Source of the DNA: Bacillota bacterium
GTDB lineage: Bacteria > Bacillota_A > Clostridia > Christensenellales > Aristaeellaceae
DNA: 64,000 bases
Direction of reading: 5' to 3'
NCBI GenBank assembly: GCA_023421735.1
Contig: JAEZSP010000078.1
Location: forward strand, 3,025-67,024
Shown here: piece by piece, positions 49,825 through 58,364 of the stretch
Numbering within the stretch: position 1 is the stretch's first letter
Layout of the letters: the number at the start of each line of letters is the position of its first letter
Program-made: the position numbers and the translations under genes
Notes under the pieces: model-generated
What the model saw: only the letters and a program-made list of their open reading frames with translations
What the model was told of the DNA's origin: nothing
Databases searched by the model: none

Positions 49825-50595
49825 ATGGCTAACACAACAATCCGAATAAGCCGCGAGCGCAAGGAGTTAATCGCCAGGTATGCAACGGCGGCGGTGTTCC
49901 TGTATGGGGTGATAAGCGTCGATGAGTTTGTCGGTGTTTTCAACCACTACGAGGAAAGCCGCACGACCTCTGAGGAAGCATTGCTGGCCTTGAAGCGACT
50001 TGCCAAAACCGACGATGTGGAATACTCCATCTCCGGCGACATAATATCAGGGCCCGAATATCAGCCTGACTTTGATGACTATGAAGAAAACGTGAAATCT
50101 ATCCGAGTCAACCAGAAAAGCAAACCCCGTTATCTGCCGGATAAAGAAGAATTTTTGAGATACGTCGACAGCGCCTACCGTGAGCCTGAAAAGCCGTATA
50201 CTGACCTTAAGGCGCACATCCTGAAATATAAACTCACCACTCGCGGCGAGGGGATTGACGGCGTGGACGGCGACCTGATCGACCTACACGAAATGATTCA
50301 GCTCGGGGTAGGTTCGACTGATGAATTCGATTACTTCACCAAGAGAGGATACAAATTCAAAGGGCTGGACGATATCAATGCATTTGCTCAGTTAGTGATG
50401 AACGCTCACAATAATACGAGGATGTACGACAACAACGGCTTCACCCCAAACGAGATAATTGAGAAGTTCGAACGCCCTAGGTTAAAACCGCTCCCCAGAG
50501 AGCCGTTCAAAATTGAGACGACGCCCAAAGTCGGACGCAATGCCCCCTGTCCCTGCGGGAGCGGGCTTAAGTACAAAAAATGCCACGGCAAATAG
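49825..50595 (+). CDS. SEC-C motif protein
   Basis: 256 residues. The C-terminus is a classical SEC-C zinc motif, [20 protein letters not shown], as in SecA and in many accessory proteins. The N-terminal helical domain ([20 protein letters not shown]) is duplicated at 48125. The middle (residues ~90-210) is charged and helical. SEC-C proteins outside SecA often bind nucleic acids, ribosomes or protein partners, and several occur in defence islands. It is in an operon with the membrane coiled-coil gene. The specific role is unknown. Confidence 0.75.
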   Translation: MANTTIRISRERKELIARYATAAVFLYGVISVDEFVGVFNHYEESRTTSEEALLALKRLAKTDDVEYSISGDIISGPEYQPDFDDYEENVKSIRVNQKSKPRYLPDKEEFLRYVDSAYREPEKPYTDLKAHILKYKLTTRGEGIDGVDGDLIDLHEMIQLGVGSTDEFDYFTKRGYKFKGLDDINAFAQLVMNAHNNTRMYDNNGFTPNEIIEKFERPRLKPLPREPFKIETTPKVGRNAPCPCGSGLKYKKCHGK

Positions 50596-51140
50596 GGGTG
50601 TGCAGTTTGACGATTACTCGCTTCTGACGATTCGGGGTGTGCATCGTATCAATTCATGGTGACTTTGCCAAATCAGAAACCATCTATTGATGAACTCGAT
50701 AGGTGGTTTTCTCTTTGCTCAAAATCCAATAAATTCAGGCTTTTCAGGCATCGGAGGCTTCGATTTTATCAATCTTTGACGGCGTTCCGAGGGCTTCGCT
50801 GCTGTCGACGGGATTTGAACCCGCCCTGTTTTTCGGCCGCGTCTCCGGCAAATCGTCAAATTTTCACACCCTTTTTGGCCATAGGTGTTCAAATTTGACG
50901 ATTCTGCTTAGGAGCTAAGACCGTCTACGTCATCTTGATTTCGTATTCCTTAATAGGCTCTCCGTAAACGCATGAGTGCCTAACTCCTTTGAGCAATGCA
51001 AAATGACATGGCGTTGTGACATTGAATTAATACATTGTTAACATCATGCCGAAAGATTATATTGCGGAAGGCTTCCATTAAAGACGCGTTAGTGTTATAC
51101 TGCTGTTACTGATACACAAGCAAAGGGCGGTTAGTCAGAA
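50596..51140. other. 545-bp non-coding stretch with a repeated motif and a tRNA-like arm
   Basis: Three copies of GGTGT(G/T)-N2-4-TTTGACGATT occur at 50597-50615 (plus), 50851-50870 (minus) and 50884-50903 (plus). Between the first two, minus-strand GCGGGTTCAAATCCCGT (50808-50824) looks like a tRNA T-arm, but no complete cloverleaf could be built around it. No gene is seen on either strand. Sequence after ~50930 becomes AT-rich and leads into the next gene. Confidence 0.5.
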
Positions 51141-52277
51141 ATGACAAGAGAAGAATGTGACAAGATAGTATGTGCTGTTGAGAAAACTGGCTACGATTTT
51201 GAGCACTACGTTTATGAATTGCTGAAAAACAAAGGATGGCAGGTCATTAGTAATAGGTACTATGTTGATGATATTAAGGGAATTGAGCGCGAAATCGACC
51301 TTTTAGCGTACAAAACTAAGAAGGAAGACGCCGTAATTTACTACACAACATTAATAATTAGCTGCAAAAAGTCTGCCGAGAGCTTTTGGGCGTTCTTAAC
51401 AAGGCAAAGGCCAGAGCACGATCCAAACACTGAATACTTCTTCCTTCACAATTATACCACCGATAGACGGTTGTCTTGCATGATGGAAGAAACTGCTGAT
51501 ATCACAAGAGAAAATCTTTTATCTAACGATAGTATCGTATCTCTATTTGAAATTGAAAGGGTACCATTTGCATTCCAACAAATTAACAGTAACTCAGGCA
51601 AGCCAGAAGATGATAAGCGAATATATGAATCGATAATAACGACGATTAAGGCTTTGGAATACGAAAAGGAAAATCGCGGAAGACCTAAGATTCAAAACGT
51701 TGAACAGTATTTCTACAATTTTAGTTTATTATCTGTATTTGACGGCAAGATGTATGAGGTGTTTTGTAATGATGGAGATAAGGTAGTCAAACAAATTTCT
51801 GAAATTAAATACATAAACCGTCACATAATTAGCAAAAAAGAATCGTTTTATAAAGTGCATTTTATTTCTAAGGATGCCTTGTATGCTCAAATTGACATAT
51901 ATGACAAGTTATACGAATGCAACAGTTCATTATATCCCAAAATGGTAAATGATTTTTATGTTGATATTTTTAAATACAATTCGAGAGTAATGGTTTTGTG
52001 GAAAGATTTTTGCAACGCGTTTTTGTTTGAATTTAATTTCATTTTAATACACATTCTCGAGTATAAAACGAATGATAGGTCAAAAGACTTCGATTATGAC
52101 TATCAAGATAATGTTCTTAAGATACATTTCAGCGGATTTAATGACATCGATGATGATGATTTTTTGAAAACAGTTAATGAGTGCACAAAACTAAGAGAAG
52201 CAGCATCGTCATTACTAAATAATTGGTTTAGGTTTGAGGGTAACTATATTTTCGATAATGACATGTTGCCATTTTAG
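51141..52277 (+). CDS. AT-rich orphan with PD-(D/E)XK nuclease-like N-terminus
   Basis: 378 residues. The first ~90 residues fit a restriction-endonuclease-like fold: YDFEHYVYELLKNKGWQV (E in helix 1), GIEREIDLLAY (E-x-D) and TLIISCKKSAESF (x-x-K), the Mrr/YraN-like order. The remaining 290 residues are Lys/Asn/Tyr-rich and unassigned, with an acidic FSGFNDIDDDDF segment. Composition is far more AT-rich than every neighbour, indicating recent acquisition. Ribosome site GGGCGG/TAG-poor; the ATG at 51141 is the only good start. A stand-alone anti-phage nuclease is plausible but unproven. Confidence 0.6.
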   Translation: MTREECDKIVCAVEKTGYDFEHYVYELLKNKGWQVISNRYYVDDIKGIEREIDLLAYKTKKEDAVIYYTTLIISCKKSAESFWAFLTRQRPEHDPNTEYFFLHNYTTDRRLSCMMEETADITRENLLSNDSIVSLFEIERVPFAFQQINSNSGKPEDDKRIYESIITTIKALEYEKENRGRPKIQNVEQYFYNFSLLSVFDGKMYEVFCNDGDKVVKQISEIKYINRHIISKKESFYKVHFISKDALYAQIDIYDKLYECNSSLYPKMVNDFYVDIFKYNSRVMVLWKDFCNAFLFEFNFILIHILEYKTNDRSKDFDYDYQDNVLKIHFSGFNDIDDDDFLKTVNECTKLREAASSLLNNWFRFEGNYIFDNDMLPF

Positions 52278-52407
52278 TGCACCTGAATCTATAGGGCCTT
52301 TTTGAATTAATGCTCTGGGTTTGTATCACCGAACTGTTTCTGAACACACACCGTGATGGAATGTAAAATTTGGGTAAGTTGATTTGTTTGATATGGAGGT
52401 ATAACGT

Positions 52408-54360
52408 ATGAAACGCGTCGCATCTGCGCTGCTGATGGTCGCATTCATTTTGCTTAGTTACAGCGTGGCGGTTACCGAGAAGCAAATGGCTGACGTAAAT
52501 CCCGGCGCCGCACTTTACTTTGGCCACTATGAGCAGGACAATGATAGCAGCAACGGTGTTGAACCGATTGAGTGGGTCGTGCTGTCTGTGGAAGATGGCA
52601 AAGCACTCCTGACCAGCAGGTACGCGCTGGACTGCCGACCTTATCATTCAGATAAAGCCGATACGTCTTGGCAGCAAAGTGAAATCCGTTCATGGCTGAA
52701 TGGCAGCTTTTTGACAGATTCGTTTACGGAAGAGGAGCAGGCGGCTATCCTTTCTTCCACTATCTCAAACGCAGAGGCTGAATGCAACGATGATTGGGAG
52801 ACAACAGGTGGAGACGATACGACGGATAAGGTTTTCCTACTGAGCTATGGGGAAACGTGCTCATACTTTGCCACAAAAGACGATCGGAAGTTGACTGGCA
52901 CCGAATATGCTCGGGAGCGCGGCGCAAAATTCCTGGGCATCACATCTCTCGGCATTGGGGAAACCAATTGGTGGCTGCGTTCTCCTGGCAAGAAACAGCA
53001 AGACGCATGCTATATTGACGTCCGTGGATCAATTGATACGGGATCCGTGACGGATGACATGGGAATTCGCCCCGCCCTGTGGATCGATTTGTCGGCGGAC
53101 CAGACGTCGTTTCCTTACACGCAGTTTGGCTTGGCAGTCAGCCTATCGGAAAGCGGTAGTTATGCGGATGCTGCAAGAATTTTCGAGGCGCTTGACACCT
53201 ATAACAACAGCCGTTCCTTGGCAACCGAGAATCGGTATCAGCAGGCACTTTCTGCTGAAGCAAACGGCGAATATGATGCGGCGATTGAACTGTTTGAAGT
53301 GCTCAACGGTTATTCCGAGAGCCATGAGCATGGACGAGCCTGCAGATATGCGCAAGCCGTAAATTATCAGGAAAGCGGCGATTTTGCCACGGCCGCTGGT
53401 CTGTATGATGAAATTGGCCAGTACGAAGACAGCATGTCGCGCATGAAGGAATGCTTCGACCAATTGGGCATTCCCGTATACTATTTTACCTCGACCGCCG
53501 TGAATACAGGTGTCGATACCGGCTACTCGAAGGCGAATGAGATCAAAGGTGATGACGCTCATTTTGGTTGGCGCATGGGTCGTTTCTTCATGAGCGGTTT
53601 TACGCGGGTGACCGATAATGAAACTGATACCCCCATTTTTATCAAAACTTTGGGCGATTCTATCACCTTATGGTTCGACTTGGAACAGGACATTGATTGC
53701 GTGGGCGGCAACAGCCATCTGATCTTGAGTGAAGACATGAATGGATATGACCAGCATTTCGGCGTACAAAAAACCGATTTTGGCCGCGGAACTCTTATTA
53801 TACGTCACACAGACTATCAGAACTCTCAGAACGACCCCATCATCTATACATCCTATCTGCTGGCGAATGGAACCACCGGAGCAGATACCAAGGTCCTCAT
53901 CCTCGAGGAAGGCGATTATGAGGTTGTACTGGACTATGAACTTAAAAACACTGAGATCACGAGTATTGTGAACAAGTACGGCAACTATAGCGTCAGACTC
54001 AACTTTTCAGTCCGCAACGGCAATTGCATGATATATCCTTTTGACGCGCTGACCGGTGCGGAACTGCAGAATTCGGCCCTCACGGAAAATGGCTTCTATC
54101 TAGACCTTGCCCGTTCCCGCTATCTTGATATTGACGTGCAGTACTCCGTGCTGCTGGAGGGCGCGGCAGGAGTCGTAGAAGACGTAAGATACAACCGTCC
54201 CGCTACGGACGGAGATAGCTATACTTCAGAGGGTATCTACACGATCTCCGTCAGCAACCGCTATACCGGTGAATCCACCACAAAGGTGATTTTTGTGGGA
54301 TCGGACGAACTGCTGCAGGAGTATATAGATAATGGCTTCTCGACAGATCGGCTGAAGTGA
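52408..54360 (+). CDS. Secreted DUF6273/TPR protein upstream of toxin genes
   Basis: 650 residues with a signal peptide (ASALLMVAFILLSYSVAVT). Residues ~35-230 match DUF6273: IEWVVLSVEDGKALLTS, WQQSEIRSWLNGSF, WWLRSPG and GIRPALWIDL, a domain of exported Firmicutes proteins sometimes linked to formylglycine-generating-enzyme-like folds. Residues ~245-360 contain TPR-like repeats (GSYADAARIFEAL, GEYDAAIELFEVL, GDFATAAGLYDEI). The last 290 residues are beta-rich. GGAGGT is 8 nt before ATG. It is separated by 21 bp from the LHH toxin gene, so the protein may act in toxin export or display. Confidence 0.7.
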   Translation: MKRVASALLMVAFILLSYSVAVTEKQMADVNPGAALYFGHYEQDNDSSNGVEPIEWVVLSVEDGKALLTSRYALDCRPYHSDKADTSWQQSEIRSWLNGSFLTDSFTEEEQAAILSSTISNAEAECNDDWETTGGDDTTDKVFLLSYGETCSYFATKDDRKLTGTEYARERGAKFLGITSLGIGETNWWLRSPGKKQQDACYIDVRGSIDTGSVTDDMGIRPALWIDLSADQTSFPYTQFGLAVSLSESGSYADAARIFEALDTYNNSRSLATENRYQQALSAEANGEYDAAIELFEVLNGYSESHEHGRACRYAQAVNYQESGDFATAAGLYDEIGQYEDSMSRMKECFDQLGIPVYYFTSTAVNTGVDTGYSKANEIKGDDAHFGWRMGRFFMSGFTRVTDNETDTPIFIKTLGDSITLWFDLEQDIDCVGGNSHLILSEDMNGYDQHFGVQKTDFGRGTLIIRHTDYQNSQNDPIIYTSYLLANGTTGADTKVLILEEGDYEVVLDYELKNTEITSIVNKYGNYSVRLNFSVRNGNCMIYPFDALTGAELQNSALTENGFYLDLARSRYLDIDVQYSVLLEGAAGVVEDVRYNRPATDGDSYTSEGIYTISVSNRYTGESTTKVIFVGSDELLQEYIDNGFSTDRLK

Positions 54361-54381
54361 TTATGCGGGAGGATTGGAACA

Positions 54382-55545
54382 ATGAATAAACTGATTTCTC
54401 TGCTGCTGAGCGTCGCCCTACTTCTTTCGTTCACCATTCCGTCTGTCAGCTTGGCAAAAACGGCCGTTTCTGACACGCCGTCCTTTCAGGGATTGAACGA
54501 CCCCAGCCTCCTTACGTATATCGAGGGTAGCCTTTACGGAGAATTGGTGGATACACTTGATAACGATGACTACTTTGTTGAAAACGTTCAAGCGATTTAC
54601 ATCTCTCAGGAATATCTAGACGAACTCGCGTTCAATTCACAAGCCAATGTATTTTTTGGCTATACGTTGACCGAGCTTGACGAACAGTTTCAGGGGACAA
54701 GGTACGTGTTTACGCTGGGAGACGATCAGGAGACGGTCGTTCAACCCTTTGAGGCGTATGATGATACTTATGACACAGTGATCCGGAATGTCGCAATCGG
54801 CACGGGCGTCATCCTCATCTGCGTAACGGTATCTGTCGTCACGGCCGGTACTGGCACCGCAGCAGTCAGCATGATCTTTGCCGTTGCGGCAAAGTCAGCT
54901 ACCGTGGGCGCATTGTCCGGCGCCGCGCTGGGTGGGGTTTCGGCGGGCATCGTCACCGGCATACAAACGGGCGACATGGATGCCGCACTGAAGGCCGCCG
55001 CCGTCGCCGGAAGCGAAGGCTTCAAGTGGGGCGCCATAACAGGCGCCATTACAGGTGGAACCAGCGAAGCTATTGCGCTGAAAGGCGCCACGCTGAACGG
55101 CTTGACGATGAATGAAGCGGCGCTGATTCAGAGGGAGACCGGCTATCCGCTTGATGTCATCAAGGGTTTCAAGACCATGGATCAATACAACATATGCAAG
55201 GAAGTCGGTTTGTTCACGAAAACAGTGAACGGCAAAGCTGCACTCGTAAGGAAGATTGACCTTGACTTCGTGGATGATTTTGGCAGAACGAATCTTCAAA
55301 GAATGCAGAATGGACTTGCCGCTCTTGACCCCTCAACCGGTCAAGCCTATCAACTGCATCACATCGGTCAGCAGATGGATTCAACCTTAGCAATTTTGAC
55401 CGAATCCGAGCATATGCAAGGAGGCAATAATTTGATTTGGCACGAGTTAGGTGAAACATCGAAAATCAATCGTTCTGTCTTTGACAAACAGCGCGCTGCA
55501 TTCTGGGAGGACATGGCAAAACTCTTGTTGGATGGAGGCATATAA
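54382..55545 (+). CDS. Secreted LHH-family nuclease toxin
   Basis: 387 residues. Signal peptide MNKLISLLLSVALLLSFTIP with cleavage near 25-30, then ~100 residues of mixed structure, then a hydrophobic Gly/Ala-rich region ~135-205 (VILICVTVSVVTAGTGTAAV, GALSGAALGGVSAGIVTG) that may insert in membranes. The C-terminal ~85 residues carry an LHH nuclease (HNH/Endo VII superfamily): LQRMQNGLAALDP, QLHHIGQ (L325-H327) and a later EHMQGGNNLIWHELG. That is the organisation of a polymorphic toxin, though the export part is a plain Sec signal, not LXG or WXG. The immunity gene follows after 2 nt. Confidence 0.82.
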   Translation: MNKLISLLLSVALLLSFTIPSVSLAKTAVSDTPSFQGLNDPSLLTYIEGSLYGELVDTLDNDDYFVENVQAIYISQEYLDELAFNSQANVFFGYTLTELDEQFQGTRYVFTLGDDQETVVQPFEAYDDTYDTVIRNVAIGTGVILICVTVSVVTAGTGTAAVSMIFAVAAKSATVGALSGAALGGVSAGIVTGIQTGDMDAALKAAAVAGSEGFKWGAITGAITGGTSEAIALKGATLNGLTMNEAALIQRETGYPLDVIKGFKTMDQYNICKEVGLFTKTVNGKAALVRKIDLDFVDDFGRTNLQRMQNGLAALDPSTGQAYQLHHIGQQMDSTLAILTESEHMQGGNNLIWHELGETSKINRSVFDKQRAAFWEDMAKLLLDGGI

Positions 55546-55547
55546 GG

Positions 55548-55946
55548 ATGGGAAATATTGTGGAGATCCTGCGATCAAAGCCAGGCTTCGTTTCTCTAAA
55601 ACCGGCAGCGACGCAGCAAGTCGAGGAGGCCGAAAAAAAGCTTCAACTGAGATTTTCAGGTGATTACCGGAACTATGTCCTCAACCTGGGTGCTGTTTCA
55701 TTCTACGCGCATGAGTTGACAGGAGTCTGCGCATCTTCACGGCTCAATGTAGCAGATGTTACGATGAAGGAACGAGGATATACGCCTTCCGTGCCCGCCG
55801 ACTGGTATGTTGTCGAGCAGTTACACATCGATGGGATTGTAGTTTGGCAATCCGCGGATGGCGCCATTTACCAAACAGTCCCAAATGCAGTTCCGCAAAG
55901 AATAAGCGGAAGTCTTGCTGAATACATCGCAACGCTCATAAAATAG
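55548..55946 (+). CDS. SMI1/KNR4 (SUKH)-family immunity protein
   Basis: 132 residues, MGNIVEILRSKPGFVSLK. It matches the SUKH/SMI1 pattern: an N-terminal helix AEKKLQLRFSGDYRNYVLNLG, a central strand region and WYVVEQLHIDGIVVWQSADG followed by SLAEYIATLI at the end. SUKH proteins are the commonest immunity proteins for HNH-type nuclease toxins. The position 2 nt downstream of the LHH toxin, with the ribosome site (GGAGG) inside the toxin's last codons, makes the pairing strong. It should be cytoplasmic and bind the toxin's nuclease domain. Confidence 0.88.
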   Translation: MGNIVEILRSKPGFVSLKPAATQQVEEAEKKLQLRFSGDYRNYVLNLGAVSFYAHELTGVCASSRLNVADVTMKERGYTPSVPADWYVVEQLHIDGIVVWQSADGAIYQTVPNAVPQRISGSLAEYIATLIK

Positions 55947-55973
55947 CGCTAGTCAAACGGCGAAAGACATACT

Positions 55974-55996
55974 AAAAGCTCGCCCGAAAGCGAGCC
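55974..55996 (-). terminator. Rho-independent terminator for the recombinase remnant
   Basis: On the minus strand GCTCGC-TTTCGG-GCGAGC is followed by TTTT, 15 nt beyond the recombinase stop at 56011. The same hairpin might also stop plus-strand transcripts from the immunity gene. Confidence 0.75.
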
Positions 55997-56010
55997 GTGG
56001 GATCCCAGTA

Positions 56011-56760
56011 TTAAGCCTCGACCTTCGATCCATTCTTGAACAGGAACGTCATCGAGCCGTCCCTACCGACCGTCACCTTATCAATGACTGCCAACCACAG
56101 CTTCTCGTCAAACTCCGTGATGGCAAGCTCGCGGTTTTGGATATCGCGGATGAAGCCTTCGAGGATTTTGCCTTTGCCCAGACGTTTGCGCTTCTGCACT
56201 TCCAACTCCTCTAGCCGTTTCAATGCTTGCCTGTGGCGTTCCAGGTAGCTGTTGTTGCGCTCGCTCCACTCGTTCTGGCTCATGGCGGTTCGGGCGTTCT
56301 CGTAGATCGCCTTTCGAGAAAGCTCCGCGACTACCTCAAGTTCGCTCCGAACCTCGGCTAGTTGGACGTCAATCCCCGAGGTATCGCAGAGGACGCTTTG
56401 CGCGAGGCGGCAGTCCTCAATCAGCCCATTGCGGTCGCCCATCAGAATGCTGAACGCCCTGAGAAACCGAGCTTTGATGTCCTCCTCGGTGATGTGCGGC
56501 GTTTGACATCCATTGCCTGGAATGCCGCGACGCTTGTATTTATCATTGCACTGCCAGACCTCGCGGCGGCGGGTCTTGTCTTCCTTGTAGCTGCTCCATA
56601 CCTTCCTTCCAAACCACCCGCCGCAGTCGGCACAGATCATTCTGGAGGCGAAAATGCTCGTGCAGCTCGTGGGCCTACCGAGTCCCTTTCGACGCTCGAT
56701 CTCCAGCTGGACTGCGTCGAACTCGTCCGGTTCGATGATGGCGGGATGGGAATCCTCGTC
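56011..56760 (-). pseudogene. Large serine recombinase, C-terminal remnant
   Basis: The frame is open for 249 codons after TAA at 56763-56761. It begins DEDSHPAIIEPDEFDAVQLE, the segment at the end of the recombinase domain, then the zinc ribbon RMICADCGGWFGRKVW ... CNDKYKRRG...GCQTPHI and the coiled-coil C-terminal DNA-binding region. The N-terminal catalytic resolvase domain and most of the recombinase domain are absent. The remnant cannot integrate DNA. It may be a partner or donor of the second remnant at the right edge. Confidence 0.75.
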
Positions 56761-56872
56761 TTATGGTAATACTTTCGGGCAATAACAAGTGGTTTGCCTT
56801 CTTATATATAGCACCCCAGTTCTCAAGATGGAGAACCAAGGTGCTACCATATTGGGTTAACGGCCATATGAA

Positions 56873-58135
56873 CTAGAACGTATCAACGAATTTTCTACCC
56901 TCGATCCATGCGATCATGTTCAGCACCAGAAAGTTCCAGTTCTGGAAGCCGTGGGTGACAATAGGTTCGCAGGTATCGGGGTTGTAGTACTCATGTAATG
57001 AGCCGCTTTTTTCAAGGTCGCGGCCGAACAGTCTGATGGTCTTTTCGGCAAGTTCCCTCGCATCGTCCTCATAGCCGTATTTGACAAGGCCGGAAAATAC
57101 CATATAGTTGCAGATGCCCCACACCGGACCGAGCCAGTTGGAGGGGTTGTTGGATGCGCGTAGATCATATTGCTTTTCGAGCCTAGACAAGGTGCGGATG
57201 CCGCCCTTGCAGTTGAATGTGCGGGGATCCCGGTAGCGCTCCACCATTCGCGCGGCCTGTTCTGCGCTGGCGACGCCTGCCCACATGGGGAGAAAGCTCG
57301 ACCAGTTATCGATACGCATGATCAGGCAGGCATATTTCCTCGGCGCGCCTTTGTGCAGCCATTCGTTGGGATCAACCGGGCGTAGACCGAAATCGACGCT
57401 GTAATAAGTACCGTCGCGCTCATCCCAGCAATGGCGATTGATCGCGTCCGCCAAATCCTGTGCCTTTCCGCGCCAGGTGTTTGCCTTTCGCATATCGCCG
57501 GACATCTCCATCAGGTATCCGTACGCCAGCAGTTCGCGGTACAAAAGGCAGTTGAGATAGATGGAGCCACAGCTTCCATCGGGCTTGTAGAAGACGGAAG
57601 GATCATTGTCCACGCCGACTGCGAAATCATCCTGCCAGTATGCAAGGCCGGTGGTTTTTTCAACATGACTCTCAAGATAGCGACTCAAAAAAGATTCGAG
57701 TTTGCCGAAGTAGGGCTTAATCCAATCGGTATTGCCACCATCGCGTTGCGCAAGGAACGCGATGTGCTGCGCCAGAACCGGCTTGTGCATGTTGGTCTTG
57801 AACGCTTTTTCCTTTTCGGGATTCGTATGCATGGAACCATCTTTGGTTACGCAAATCGGCACAAAGCCGTCGTCCGTGGAGAGTTCCAGGAAATTGATCG
57901 TGCTTCCGCGTTCATATTCCACATATTCGCCACTCTTTCCGCTGTCCGCCTCGACCTGACCCATCATGACGCTGGTAAGCCAGGAATCCCAGTCCCAAAG
58001 CGATGCGGAATAGTAAGGGCTTTCCTGGGAGCAGGGCACGATATAGGGGTGATTCAAAATGCCCATCGGCTCGCGGGTCATGCCACGGCTGGTCTCAAAT
58101 ATGAGCTTTTTCAGAGAATCAACGAATTTATCCAT
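56873..58135 (-). CDS. GH63/trehalase-like alpha-glucosidase (MGH1-type)
   Basis: 420 residues starting MDKFVDSLKKLIFET (GGAGG upstream). It is an (alpha/alpha)6-barrel glycosidase without signal peptide: YYSASLWDWDSWL (substrate-binding aromatic and Asp), GLAYWQDDFAVGVDNDPS, GSIYLNCLLYRELLAYGYL, then NPSNWLGPVWGICNYMV and GSLHEYYNPDTC, where the Glu is a candidate catalytic residue. These fit GH63/GH37/MGH1 families. It probably trims alpha-linked glucose or mannose oligosaccharides in the cytoplasm. It is divergently transcribed from the solute-binding protein gene with a shared regulatory region. Confidence 0.78.
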   Translation of the reverse strand: MDKFVDSLKKLIFETSRGMTREPMGILNHPYIVPCSQESPYYSASLWDWDSWLTSVMMGQVEADSGKSGEYVEYERGSTINFLELSTDDGFVPICVTKDGSMHTNPEKEKAFKTNMHKPVLAQHIAFLAQRDGGNTDWIKPYFGKLESFLSRYLESHVEKTTGLAYWQDDFAVGVDNDPSVFYKPDGSCGSIYLNCLLYRELLAYGYLMEMSGDMRKANTWRGKAQDLADAINRHCWDERDGTYYSVDFGLRPVDPNEWLHKGAPRKYACLIMRIDNWSSFLPMWAGVASAEQAARMVERYRDPRTFNCKGGIRTLSRLEKQYDLRASNNPSNWLGPVWGICNYMVFSGLVKYGYEDDARELAEKTIRLFGRDLEKSGSLHEYYNPDTCEPIVTHGFQNWNFLVLNMIAWIEGRKFVDTF

Positions 58136-58159
58136 AGCGCACCTCCGCATATTAAGTCA

Positions 58160-58324
58160 ACATAGTAATATTATATCAAAACTGATTAGGGCCGTCCAGT
58201 ATGTAACATATCCTCCATGCAGAATAAACACAAACACCTATACATTTGGCATAAAATATATAATATATGGCACAATGGATATTATATAAAGCGGTTGACT
58301 AATCATCTTGCCAGTATTACTATG
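58160..58324. promoter_or_regulatory. Divergent promoters with a shared CATAGTAATA inverted repeat
   Basis: Minus strand: extended -10 TGATATAAT (58170-58178) for the GH63-like gene. Plus strand: -35 TTGACT (58295-58300), 17-bp spacer, -10 TACTAT (58318-58323) for the solute-binding protein. CATAGTAATA (58161-58170) and its exact reverse complement TATTACTATG (58315-58324) sit at the two promoters in mirrored positions, consistent with one regulator controlling both genes. The DNA between them is very AT-rich. Confidence 0.6.
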
Positions 58325-58364
58325 AACATAGTTAGGCACTTCATTTTTTAGGAGGTTATACCGC

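Noticed and set aside
50790..50870. Possible tRNA gene on the minus strand
   Set aside because: Only a T-arm-like 17-mer is present. No matching acceptor 5' strand, D-arm or anticodon arm could be placed at the right distances.
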